Assembly: GCA_000969725.1 (NCBI GenBank)
Contig: JXSR01S035453.1
DNA length: 42,058 nucleotides
DNA from: Ophiothrix spiculata
Taxonomy: Eukaryota; Echinodermata; Ophiuroidea; Amphilepidida; Ophiotrichidae
Strand: one strand, 5' to 3'
Of the stretch, positions 1-12,100 are shown piece by piece. The position numbers and the translations under genes were made by a program. Position 1 is the first letter of the stretch; the number at the start of each line of letters is the position of its first letter. Below the pieces are notes generated by a model. It was given only the letters and a program-made list of their open reading frames with translations. It did no database searches and had not been told where the DNA came from.

Positions 1-13
1 TATTTCCATACAG

Positions 14-177
14 ATAACTATCAGTGTGTGCGCTGTGAGACAACCAATTACTGTATAGGCGATGGTTTGCAGAGGCCGTGTGGGCGCTGTGATGACTCGG
101 ATGATGACTGCAATAGATCACCTACTGAACACTCTTTTGGCCATGCTTCAGAATGTACTTCATGTCCCATTGGATGG
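14..177 (+). CDS. Exon a: Cys-rich module
   Basis: Acceptor CAG ends at 13 and donor GTAGGT starts at 178. Phase 1 in, phase 0 out. It encodes about 54 residues with nine cysteines, including [10 protein letters not shown] and CTSCPIGW, in the spacing of GCC2/GCC3-type modules. The alternative donor GTATAG at 182 would break the frame with the next exon, so 178 was chosen. Confidence 0.75.
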
Positions 178-3100
178 GTAGGTATAGATACCATTTCATG
201 TTTTTGCTGATGGAAACATTTGTACACCTTTCATAGAATGATTATATCAGGTGGATGTAATGACACGATGTCAAGAACTCAAGTGCAAAATCTCAACTTA
301 GATTATTTAAAAAAAAATTGCAGCAAGTACGACCAGCTGATATATGTATCTTTCATAGAATGGTTATGACCCAAATATATACACATGGGTCACAGCTATT
401 ACATTACACTGCTTTGGTGCTTGAATGCTTTTTGAGTGGGGAATTCAAATTAATGCCATGAACCATGTGACTAGTCTAGACCAATCGCTAAGGAAATAAT
501 CTGATACGAAATCACTTTGACAATGATTTCTGTCGCAAAGGAATAGGTGTTTTAATTTTTATATCTGATGGGAAGTCCTCTATAGACCATATCTGTAATT
601 GACATACTCCCACCGCAGATGGGGTAAATCCACAGAATTGGACGAAACGCCCTACTTGCTCTCGCTCTGAGTTCCGTTCCCCGTCTGATTCAGTGGATTT
701 ACCCCATCAAAGGCGGGAGTATGTCAATTATAGATATGGTCTATTGGTCTATTCATTAACACCCTCATCTTTATATCTGATTGTTTGGGTTTGATTCCCT
801 GGCTAGGTCATAAAGAAAATTTGATTTGTTTGATGGTGTTATATAGAAATGTTGAATTTAACTATACACGCTTCACTGCTTGTGGCAAATTAACCTTAAC
901 TAATCTCCTGTATTTTATACATGCATAAATAAGTTGTTTGATTTCTACTGCTTCGTATTTCAGACATGTGAAAATGGCTATGCAACACCATGTCCACAGT
1001 ATACACATGGAAGATGTAACTCAACTGTAAGTGGTTTTTTTTCATGTAAAGAATTGTAAGAAATTGCCACATAATTTACTCAGTTAAATCTTAATGTATA
1101 TAATGTTATGCTGAGACAAATAAAATACAAGGGTAAATTTATTGATGTAAATTGAACCTTTTCTTGTTTCGTCAATTTTTTTTATTGTCTGATTTTTAAT
1201 TTCCGTTTTTGTTGATATACTCGAAATGTGCCCCGTTATATCTAAAGGTCTGCGTAGTAAATTACGAGATACGGGCCATTGAAGCTGACGATAGTCAAAA
1301 ACCTTTGTATTTCATCATATTAATCAGGTTTCAACATCCAAAACATAAGACAAATGTTTTAAAAACCGAGATAAAAAATCCTTTCTCCATTCAAGTTTTA
1401 CCACAGAAACTTTGAACGTGATTTTCTCAGAAATATAGTTTTCTGAATTGGCCCAATGCCTTCTACCACTTTTGGATGTAACTTTGCAATCGAATATCCA
1501 ATAACAAAAATCAAGGTGTCATTTTAAAGCTTAATTTAAATATAAATCTTTCAGATGAGTCCAAAAAAATCAATTTTCATTTTGGGATCCTTAAGGTACC
1601 TTTCGATATGTTATGTTTCGACATATATAAAGAGGCCAGTGGACACAGAGTAAAATTGTTTTTGTTGACAACATTTTCAACAAAAGGCTTGTTTATGCTA
1701 GTCCTACGTCCTAGGTATACACCAAATTTTTACACTATAATTTTTCTTGATATCTTCCAGCATTGTGAGGAATGTACAGTGTGTGATCCAGGGACGGCTT
1801 GTTTTGACGGCATTCAATCAATATGTCCGCCGGGTTTCTATTCCGAAGGATCCAATTCGGGTAAGATATAGAAGATGAAATAATAGTCCCATAAATGCAA
1901 ATAATGGTTCCACCCAAAATTAACCCTAACCCTAATCTTAAACCCTATCCCTAACCCTAAAACTAACCCTTACCATATACCCCTACCGTATACCCCTAAC
2001 CATAACCTTAAACCCTAATCCTATAATTTTGGATGAGACTTAAAATATGAGGGGGTATCAAAAAAGTTTCAAAGATCACCTAAAAGGGAAAAAACTTTAT
2101 TAATGAAATTTGGTCAGAATGGTCACTCGTTCCTTCGTACATTCGGGTGAAAAAATAGATTTGTGTATACTTTCTTTGCGGGTTGCGGTAGATGTCTGCA
2201 ACCTGCCCCTACTAACCACATTAATTGCATGTAGAAAACTGAAGCACTTGGTGTGATTAAATCCATACATTTGATGAACTCAGTAAATCTATTGATGGCT
2301 CACCAAAAGTTTACCTGTTTGACACCAAAGGTTAGGGTCTCCTCTTTCCATAGATACCATAATTTTGACAATTAGATAACAAAAGAAGTTATGCTACTTT
2401 AATAAACATGGTCTGTATGAAATGTTGATTTTCAGCAAAATACAAATTGGATTTTTTTTTTTGTAAATGAAGAACTACAACGGCGGTCTGTGGACATTTA
2501 TTTAGTTTTAAGTGAGAGAAATGTGATACTTTGCGCAATTATTTTATAAAGATGCCTAAGGATCATATAATAACATTACGTTCCTGGCCCTATTTCTTCT
2601 GGGTGATCTTTTGTCTTGACAGAATTTTGCTTGCAATGTGCTCCAGGCTTATTTATCAGATATCATATCACTTTTGTCTCAACAGAATTCTGCTTGCAGT
2701 GCGCTCCTCACTCGTATCAGAATTCATCAGGCCAGGCATCATGTGACTGTTGTCCAGCTGGGTACGAAATTATCGGACTACATATGCAAGCTAAGACGGG
2801 ATGCGTGGCATGTGAATTATTAGAATACTCAATATGGTTCTCCTTCATGTCCTTGCTTATGTATTTATTAGATATCATATCACTTTTGTGTCAACAGAAT
2901 TTTGCTTGCAGTGTGCTCCTGGGTCGTATCAGAATTCTTCAGGCCAAGCATCATGTGACTGTCGTCCAGCTGGGTACAAAATTATCGGACTACAGTACTC
3001 AATATGGTTCTCTTTGCTTACGTATTTATCAGATATCATGTCACTTTTGTCTCAACAGAATTTTGCTTGCAGTATCAGAATTCTTCAGGCCAAGCATCAT

Positions 3101-6100
3101 GTGACTATAATAGGAGTACAGTAGCTAAGACGAAATGAGTGTCCTTTGAATTATCGGAATACTCAATATGGTTCTCTTTGCTTACGTATTTATCAGATAT
3201 ATCACTTTTGTCTCAACAGAATTTTGCTTGCAGTGTGCGCCTGGGTCGTATCAGAATTCTTCAGGTCAAGCATCATGCGACTGTTGTCCAGCTGGGTACA
3301 GGAGTACTGAAGCTATAGACAGAATGTGCGGTCTATGAATTTTTGGAATACTCAATATGGTTCTCCTTGCTTACGTATTTATCAGATATCATATCATTTT
3401 TGTCTCAACAGAATTCTGCTTGCAGTGTGCTCCTGGGTCGTATCAGAATTCTTCAGGCCAGGCGTCATGTGACTGTTGTCCAGCCGGGTACTGGAGTACT
3501 GAAGCCAAGACAGAATGCGTGGCCTGTGAATTAACGGAATATTCGGTTGGGGATTGTACTCAATGCCAAAGTTGTAGAAGTATTAGTGACTGGCTAAGAC
3601 GAAATGAGTGTCCTTTGATTTATTGGAATACTCAATATGGTTCTCTTTGCTTACGTATTAATCAGATATCATATCACTTTTGTCTCAACAGAATTTTGCT
3701 TGCAGTGTGCGCCTGGGTCGTATCAGAATTCTTCAGGCCAGGCGTCATGTGACTGTTGTCCAGCTGGGTACAGGAGTACTGAAGCCAAGACAGAATGCGT
3801 GGCCTGTGAATTAACAGAATATTCCGTTGGGGATTGTACTCAATGCCAAAGTTGTAGAAGTATTAGTGACTGTAAGTTATCTTGTGGTTTGTACATTTCA
3901 TTGGTTTGGTTTATTTGTTATTTATTTAATAGATTAGCACACACTAAAATATAGAAAAGTGTGAGATATACAATTGACAATTTAATTATTATGTTAAAAA
4001 TCAAAATTATTGGTTATGTACAGTATTGATCTCAAGGAAAATTGGTATATATATTAGCTGAAGTGTGTCCTAATTTGCTGTTGAAGTGATGTCATAAGTG
4101 GACCAATTGTCCTGGAGACCAGTCCAAAATATTGTTGTGCTTCATGGCATCAATTTGAATTCCCCGCTCAAAAAGCACTCAAGAGCCAAGAAAGCATTAT
4201 GTAATCGCCGTAAGCTTTGTGATTTTGGTATTATTACGGGCTAATATTGTTGCTAACACATGTATAAACATTGAACATAAGTTCATTTGAATATTCAGCA
4301 AGATTTGGTACGAAAAATAGTTGAAATATGGTTATATACGCTGTAATGATTCAAGAAATACAAATTATTTATTTTCCCAGGGCTACCGTATCCACTCGTC
4401 CAATTCAACTACTCATTCTTTGAATTTAGATCACGTTACAGTTGAGCGCTTTCATACTACCGTGCCAAAAATTGTTAAAATAACTTAAATGAAGTGTCGG
4501 TCATAGAGTATGACTATTTGTAAAACTTTTGGAAATGGGGATTTTGTTAATTTAAGGAGATTGTCAGATGGAAAATAGTTGAATTAGACGAGTGAATAGG
4601 GTATGGTCATATTGGTTTATGTACTTTAATCTGCCGCTTGTTGCATACTTCAAGATTTACAGAGTATATAGGCCTAACAGTAATTAATTGGACTGCAAAA
4701 CTAAAATGCAGAGTGCATGGCCACATTGTTTGTAAATGCAACCTCTACTGATAGTACTCTGGATTTTTGTTTACATTGTCCAATAAAGTTTTTATTTTGC
4801 CTATAGTTTGCTGCAGTTAACATAGACTATTATGTAACCACTTTGACAGTGAATGATTGCAACCCTGGCACTTTTCCAAATTACAGATGGATGTAAAATA
4901 CAAATGACCAGTCAATACAAGAATGACATTTTTGATTGATACAGCTTCTTGGCTATATAATTCTATGCACTTTTGGATGTGCTAGATCTCATCTGATGTT
5001 TACCTGTGATCTTGTTTTTTTTTGGCAAACATTATTTATTTTAATAATATACCTGATTCATATGCATTATTAGCATATGCAGAAACTTTTAATCCAGGAA
5101 TTTAATTAGACAACAATGATATATTGATAAAATTTGATGCAAGGGTACGTATTAATCATGACCATCTTTCTCCTAACCTTTAGGTCCCTGCATGAGTACT
5201 CCAGGACCATGTGCTGAAGGCGTGCAGTGTGTCAACACAGGCGGCTCTGGAAGCTACCAATGTGTAGGATGCCCTGACGGGACCACAGGGGATGGAATCA
5301 CTTGTGAAGATATCGACGAGTGTGATTTGGCTAATCCATGCTGGGATACAGGGACATGTGTCAATTTGAATCCCGGATATGAATGCGGAGGGTGTCCTCC
5401 TGGTTATGTGGGAGATACGCCACATGGTATTGGGCTGGATCACGCACAGAATAATGTACAGGTGAGTATATAAGCTTATAACCCGAATATGAATGCGGAG
5501 GGTGTCCCCAGGTTTTGTGCTCGATGATATTGGGTTAGATCATGCACAGAATAATATACAGGTTATTGTGTAAGCTTATAACTCGCATATGAATGAGGAG
5601 GGTGTCCCCCTGTGGGCGATACACTCCATTGTATTATACTGGTTCAATCACAGAATTAAATACAGGTGAGTACGTAACCTTATAACCCAAATATGAATGT
5701 GTTAGGTGTCTCCTGGCTATGTGAGCGATACACCACATTTTATTGGACTGGATCCAGCACAGAATGAATTACCCGTAATTATATCCAACATGTGAATATA
5801 AGAAGGTTATGTGGACTGGATCATACACAGAATATTTATAAGTGTTGGATTTGATAACCCAAATATGGATATGGAGGTTGATTACCTAGGAGACATATAC
5901 ACCACATGGGTTTTAGTCTAGATCAGGTACAAAATTGGCCAGTGTCTTTCTATATTCCAGATTATTTTTCCAAATCAGCCATTCTAAGCCTTGATTTTAT
6001 CAAATGTTTAGTCCTACACCCCTTCTATTCACAATCTGTGTGATAATTTCAAATATTCTTCTATTGTTCTTTAAATATATCTGAAACTATTTGTATACCT

Positions 6101-9100
6101 TTCACACTTCAGTTCTTTTCTCCTTGGGACCCAATTTTTCTTTTTAAATGAATTTTTATTTTTCTCTCTTTTCAGACATGCGAAGACATAGACGAATGTG
6201 CCGTAGATAATGGTGGATGTGACGAGACTGCAGATTGCGCAAATACTCCCGGCAGCTATAATTGTGGCTTATGTCCACCCGGTTACCTTGGTAACGGCTA
6301 TGTAGGCTGCAGCCTTGGGGATTACTGCTCTATGGGGCTCCATAACTGTCATGATAATGCTACTTGTGTATCGACAGGTGCTGGTACATTTGTATGCGAG
6401 GTATGTAAATTTGTTCCTGGCAGCTATAATTGTGGCATGTGTCCATCCGGTTACCTTAATTTTTTGGCAATGGCTATGTAGGCTGTAGCTCTGGATTGAG
6501 ATTACTGCTCAATGGGCTCCACAACTGTAATGCTACTTATGTATCAACATGTGCAGGCACATTTGTATGCGTGGTATGTAAATTGACTGTGACTATTTTG
6601 GCAACATTTTGTAAGACTACAGGTATGGCATATAGACTTAAAGTAAGTAGGAAATGTAAATTTAGATAATCGTATAGAGGGGAGATCTTCAAATCTTCAA
6701 ATGGAACCGCTAGAAGTTCAAAACTATATCAGCGGGTGATGTAGTGGTTGCATGTGTAATTCCAATAGTGCAAGTTAAAAATGCTCAGATATGTACAAGC
6801 TAAAAAGACCATGTAAAATTACATGGACCTGAAGATGGGGAGTGCTGCTTCTTGGAACATCCCCACAGATGGTTCTATTACTGCACAGCTTGGTAACAGA
6901 GATGTAATGTTTCAATGATGCAAATGTTTAAATTCAAAAGGAAATACTATGATTAAATGATTATAAAGTTGGTAGGTACTTTACTTACAAAATGTAAAAA
7001 ATCAGTAATTGAAATTGAAATTAATTTATAATCGTGTTCACTGTTAGTGCCTTTAAGAATCACTTTTTTTATCAGTCACTAAATGTCATTTTATGATAAT
7101 AGTTCTGTTATCCTAATGTCATTTTATGATAATAGTTCTGTTATCCTAATTTATATTTACATTTTGTCTTTTTACAGTGTGATGATGGCTTTGCAGGCAA
7201 TGGCGTTTTCTGTGGTGAAGACACCGACCTGGATGGACGGCCAAGCGTAGCGTTGTCTTGCAGCGATGATGCGTGTGCAGCGGATAATTGCCCCAATATC
7301 CCTAACAGCGGTCAAGAAGATTATGACGTTGATACTTTAGGCGATATCTGTGATTTAGACGATGATAATGACAATCTGTATGATGACAATGTAAGTTCGT
7401 CATGTGAGTGCAAGAAAGTCATATCTGCAATAGCTGCCCTAAGTTATATTTATTTCACACCTTGTCACAAGAATGTGAAATATCCCTCAAAATGTCCCTG
7501 TCTTATGTCAGTGGCTCTTGAAATGGTACCCTCACCTGAAGAACCATGGTGTCACATGTGCAATCAAAATTTATGACAAATGGCAGCTATTGCATATACG
7601 ACTTTCTTGCACTCACATATCGAGTTGTGTTAAAAGTTTCTGATTTCTCACAGCATAAGAAATTTTATCAATATTGGTTAAAACTGGTCAACAACACTTA
7701 TTTTTTATTCCGAATATTTCAGTGATACCCATCACTGTCCTCAGTGGTCTAATTCTGAGTTCCACCTGATCCTCCTCTGAATCTTGTAGTAGTGACAGTA
7801 ATTCAGAAAAAAATCATAAATAGATGAAGGGTTTGACCGCCACCTCCGGTCTCCATTTAGAGTGGGGCTGGTCTCTTTCTTGATGTAATAGCCTCTATAT
7901 TTTGCATGGTAAAAGGTAATCCTCCCTGAATTGCACAGAAACATTTTAAAGATCTGGTTCATGTTCGGAATTCTGACCATGTTCCGCTATGGCAGAGAAG
8001 AGAGAAGTGTTTTTTCTCTTTCAGCCGCTCACCTAAAACTTGTTTAGTTTCTCCTACATATTCTTTGTTACATCTGCTACATGGAATCAAATAAACCACT
8101 TTAGTCTTTTCCAGTGGCGTAGCCGGGTTTTCGAAACTGGGGGGCCACAATATGAAGATGAACCGACAGAATTGTATTGAGTGCTGTATCGCCGGCCGGT
8201 CGGCTCAACTTTACCGACGGGCGCTTTTTTTAACCGACTGACGGGTCATTAATGGGCGCTCTAGCTACGCCACTGGTCTTGTCCTTAGGTGCCATGAGAA
8301 GTTTGCGTAGTTTGCATGGTATGTGGCAAACTGCATATGAAACACATAAGTTTTGAACACTTGTTGTAATCATTCACATTCAGAAGCCCTTTCTACATAA
8401 ACAAAAGATTTTTTGTTGAGGTATCTGAAGATGGTGAAATATTTGATTGAGTTGAATTATGTTCTTTTGTAGCACAGGCTATTTTAAAACTCTAGTCTGA
8501 ATATCCACAACGTTTTAAAGCAAGTTTCATGTTATACTTAAAACATTTTCGGACCTGAAACTTTTCAGCTTTTCAGCTGATTTCAACTCTTTTTTGTGAT
8601 AAATCTACCAAATTTAAGTTCTTTGGTGCGGAATTGGACGGTTTTTAGCTCTCTTTTTGAAGATTCAGTTTCAGGTCTGCAATTTGCACACATCTAAATT
8701 GATGATTAAGGTCTAGGCCATGCATTGCTGTCTTTTATTGCTTATTCATTCCGTTATTGTGAATATTATTTATTTGTTTATTTTCATACTCCAGGATAAC
8801 TGTCAGTTTTCCAGTAACCCAAGTCAAACTGATACAGATAATGACTCTGTAGGGGATGACTGTGATAACTGTGGGTCTGTGTCTAATGTTGATCAGTTGG
8901 ACACAGATGGAGACGGGGATGGAGATGAGTGTGATAGTGATGACGATGATGATGGTATGTATCTATACTTTGATCAACACTAAATAGGCAGGAACTATGA
9001 AGCTTTTCTTCATCCGCAAGTAAATGTAATCGCAGTTACGCGCACGCCGTAGATACTGATGCGCGAGTCACATGTGCAACATGAGCTGCGTCTCCTGCAG

Positions 9101-12100
9101 TTATACTGTGTCCAGCTACGCACATGCTTATCTGTATATATAGATTCACTATGTGAAGAGGCCCGCCTATTTGGTGTTGATCAAAGTATTTGTGTTCAAT
9201 CTGTATTATGTGAACTCTTCTGTTTATGATAATGAGATATCTGCCCTTTATTAGTAACCTTATATTGCCAAATACTGCGACATGTTCTATCTTGTACATT
9301 TCACTCTTAGGTGAGGCAGATAGCAGTAATTCCTGCCCTTGAGTATTCAATACCTGTGACACTGACATGTTCCTACTACAGTGTTCCTAGTACATGTCAC
9401 CCTTAGGCGAGGCAAATGGCAGTGATTTTTGCCCATTGGGTATTCAATGCCTGTGACACTGACATGTTCTTTACATTTCACCCTTAGGTGAGGCGGATGG
9501 CAGTGATTCCTGCCCTTTGGTATCCAATGCTGGTGACTCAGACTCAGACGGAGATGGCGTGGGAGACGCGTGCGATAATTGTGTAGATACCAGCAATGCT
9601 GGCCAGGCTGATGCTGATCAAAATGGCTATGGCGATGCGTGTGATGTGATTGGTGCCATCAATAAAGACAGGTGAGTGTCTTGTTTCAATAATTAACATA
9701 TATATCGAGGGTTGAGAGCCTCAAGACCGTATCTGCATTTCAACAATCCTGAGAGTAAAAGAATTTCAAGACCCAAAATGTCCAAATGTGTGACAGTTCA
9801 TTCATCTTAAATGCACTATTAGATCTTCAAACATTTTGTTTTAGTGATTGTTGACTTATATGGCCTTTGGCTTTCAGCTCTCGATACGCATTTTTGCCTT
9901 TTGGGAAGACAGAATTGTTCTGTTTGATGTCAAGGATAACCTGAAGAAAGCTTCTATGGACAGCAAAACTGGGAAATTAGAAATATTTTGGATACATGGT
10001 AAAAAACATAAATTTCCGAAGAAATTATTTGAATGGAAACAACTGAGAACCAAACAAAAAGATAAGAAACTAGTCGTCATGACAAAATTAAAACGTACTG
10101 TAAACGCCAATATTTTCGCGCTCAGTTATTTTCGTGGACGGCCAATTTTTGACCTTTTTCGCGCGTTTTTATTTTTGCGCACGTGAACATTGGCCGAGTA
10201 TGGAATTTCCTTTATAACATTTACACATTAATTTTCGCAGTGCATTTATTTTCGCGCTAACCCAATTTTGCGCGAAAATCCCGAAAATAAATGTAGCGCG
10301 AAAAATACCACTTCTACAGTACCATATATATCATAGCTGCCCAGCACTTAATTCTAGATGAAACATCCACACATGGGACAAACAACTTTTTATGATTTTT
10401 GAAGTGTGAACCCTTACTTAAAGCAAAGTTTCTTGCCCAAGACATAGGAGATGTAACGCTGTTGGTAGGTCTCAAACCATTGAACTTTGATTATGCACTC
10501 TATCCACTCCCCAGCTGTATAAAGGCATTTTGTTTTTATATGAAGAGAAGTCCCACACAGATTGGGTCCTGTTCTTCTAATTACATGATCAGCAATTATA
10601 TTTGTGATTACTTAATTTATGCAGGGACGGTGACAGTATTCTTGATTTAGATGACAACTGTATAGATATACCTAATGCAGATCAGACAGACACAGACTCA
10701 GATGGCACCGGTGATCTGTGTGACGATGATGATGATGGTGACGGTGTCGAGGACATCAGTGACAATTGCCCATACAGGTAGGGACATTTGATTAAGGTGA
10801 CAAGTGTATAGATATATCAAATGTAGATCATAGGCACTCAATCTTACGTAGTCACCAATACTTTGGTGATTTAGCCAAGTGAAGTAGCCAAGTTTAAGTT
10901 GCCATTAGTACATCTGGCATTGTTGTTCAAAATGCCAATAGACATACCCAATTTACTAACCATGCCAGGTGACTTATTGGCCACCTAGAGAATAAATACT
11001 GACAACTTCAACTCGTCATGTGAGTGCAAGAAAGTCTTATCTGCAATGGCTGCCCTAAGTTATATTTATTTATGCCTTGTCACAATAATGTGAAAAATCC
11101 CTCAAAAATATGATTAAAGTTGCCTATCGTGGAGTATATTTGTAAACCTAATTTTTTCTGTTTTCCAGGTCCAATGCAGGTCAAGGTGACTCTAATGGGA
11201 ATGGTGTCGGCGATACCTGCGAGTCTGACTACGATGGAGATGGTGTTGATGATATCGATGATATATGCCCGAATAGTAACAATCTGCATACAACTAATTT
11301 CAAGCCATACATTTCAGTAGAATTAGACCCATCGATTACTAATGCAACTAGCCCAAATTGGATTTTAACTGACAATGTATGTAATGGAGCAATTTTGCTA
11401 TTTGTGTGGTGCTCTGGCAAAATGAGCGGAAAGTCACGATTTTCAAAATTGAGTTTATGACGTATTTTAATTCTCTATAATCTCAGCTTTTAAATGATAT
11501 ATAATATGTCATACTCTCTTTCTACATCTTCATTTAGAGATCAAAATACAAGGCAGTCCACTCAAAATCTGGCAGTAAAAAATTGTCGCAAATCAATTTT
11601 AAAGTTACTGAATACTATAGTGTATGATAGCAAAACGTGATCAATTACCCATGAATAATTGCACTTTCCGGCATAATTGACCTTCAAAATGCGAGGTATA
11701 GATTAACACTTATGCATTAATACGTTTTATGTCAAAAAACAAAATTTGATTTTTCACCATATTTTTACTTTGGCAGCCATTTATTCAAAATATTCAATCA
11801 CGACTTTCCGCTCATTTTGCCAGAGCACCACTCATTTAGTCTGTATTTATTATATCCAGATTCAATTTTGAGGCATCCAGCTGGAGGGGGGGGGGGGGCA
11901 CTGAACTGTCTTGATTTCTGAACGGGGTGGGGGGGGCCTTATGAACAAGAATTGACCTTCATTTTTGAAAAGGGAGTTTAGAGAACTAAAATAATCTGTA
12001 AGAGCTAAATTTGGTGATTAAAAACAGTTTCTGAAATTTTGCTGGAGATGGGAGTCTTTAAAATTGAAATTGATCTTTAGTGAACTAAAAAGACTGCATG

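Noticed and set aside
2616..3690. Upstream exon copies as real alternative coding exons
   Set aside because: Copies lack a donor, have a deletion, or would shift frame with the next exon. They are kept as decayed duplicates unless transcripts show otherwise.
5180..5443. Minus-strand frame opposite the EGF exon
   Set aside because: It is the shadow of the well-supported EGF-coding exon at 5184-5461.
9848..10186. A 112-codon plus-strand frame rich in lysine
   Set aside because: It overlaps the MITE at 10096-10321, has no recognised motif and sits within an intron of the main gene.
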